From Trichomonas tenax (lineage: Eukaryota > Parabasalia > Trichomonadida > Trichomonadidae), in NCBI GenBank assembly GCA_023091735.1, contig JALKBU010000666.1, positions 1 through 28,536 on the forward strand: 28,536 nt of DNA, given 5' to 3'. Numbering within the stretch: the stretch's first letter is position 1; every line of letters starts with the position of its first letter. Of this stretch, positions 28,296-28,536 are shown one piece after another. The position numbers were made by a program, and so were the translations under genes. The notes beneath the pieces were generated by a model. It saw only the letters and a program-made list of their open reading frames with translations. It made no database searches and was not told where the DNA came from.

Positions 28296-28536
28296 TTATT
28301 TAATACCCTCTTTTCCCTAACTTTGAAAAATTTTATTGCCCCTCCTATTAAACAAAAAAAAAAATTTTTTTCCTTAAGTGAAAAAAAAACTAAAATTTTT
28401 AAAACAAAACAATGGGGTGCAATTATGCAAATTTTTTTGATTATAAATAATGTATAAACACCCTTCAAAATAAAAAAATTAAATTTTTTATAAATTTTAA
28501 ATTTTATTTTAAAAATTTTTTAATTTTTTTTAAATA
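28253..28536. other. Homopolymer-dominated terminus, probably unpolished contig end
   Basis: 26 T (28253-28278) run directly into 17 A (28279-28295). Almost every feature of the remaining 240 bases is an A or T homopolymer of 4-12. No gene is supported here. Long-read consensus error at a contig edge is the simplest reading. Confidence 0.6.

Overview
The window reads as nuclear DNA of a parabasalid protist, most likely a Tritrichomonas/Trichomonas-type trichomonad. The evidence is strongly AT-rich spacers, long intronless reading frames in the standard code, and typical trichomonad surface families: a BspA-like LRR protein, a leishmanolysin (GP63)-like protein, asparagine-rich beta-helix membrane proteins, and a glycine-rich plus furin-like cysteine repeat protein. 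Several ATGs have a TCA initiator-like motif only 8-10 nt upstream, and many stop codons sit in a TAAA context. The species is inferred, not proven.

Layout. 1-869: a relatively GC-rich remnant (about 180-400), possibly a decayed Tc1-like transposase end, then an AT-rich leader. 870-3155 (+): MAST/IREH-type AGC protein kinase. 3660-4190: broken surface-protein remnant. 4193-6325 (-): intact beta-helix type I membrane protein. 6706-7719 (+) and 13471-14483 (-): two inverted, convergent copies of another Asn-rich surface family, neither with a usable ATG. 7759-11595 (-): UBR-box/RING ubiquitin ligase of the N-degron type. 11722-13395: a composite inverted-repeat element with an eroded minus-strand coding remnant. 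14618-15679 (-) and 15750-17831 (+): a divergent pair, an LRR protein and an acidic coiled-coil protein, sharing a 70-bp promoter gap with a perfect inverted repeat. 18093-20101: a graveyard of surface genes, a BspA-like pseudogene split by a 430-bp MITE with a perfect 8-bp target duplication, and a GP63-like pseudogene ending before the catalytic HEXXH region. 20407-21027 (-): Rab GTPase. 21560-22195 and 22706-23069: two further inverted-repeat elements, the second with a 9-10 bp target duplication. 23370-26042 (+): DUSP-Ubl-USP deubiquitinase. 26226-27983 (-): glycine-rich/furin-repeat surface protein whose start codon appears lost by one base. From about 28250 to the end the sequence is homopolymer-dominated and looks like an unpolished contig end.

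The intact genes are core regulators (AGC kinase, UBR ligase, USP, Rab, LRR/coiled-coil). Between them lie decaying surface-protein copies and non-autonomous transposons. Nothing suggests an operon. A ubiquitin ligase and a deubiquitinase share the window, but there is no sequence evidence that they act together. I see no CRISPR array, tRNA, rRNA or convincing novel multi-gene system. The most informative signals are the transposon insertion that can be reversed on paper, the loss of a start codon, and the initiator/leader pattern that revises two gene starts.
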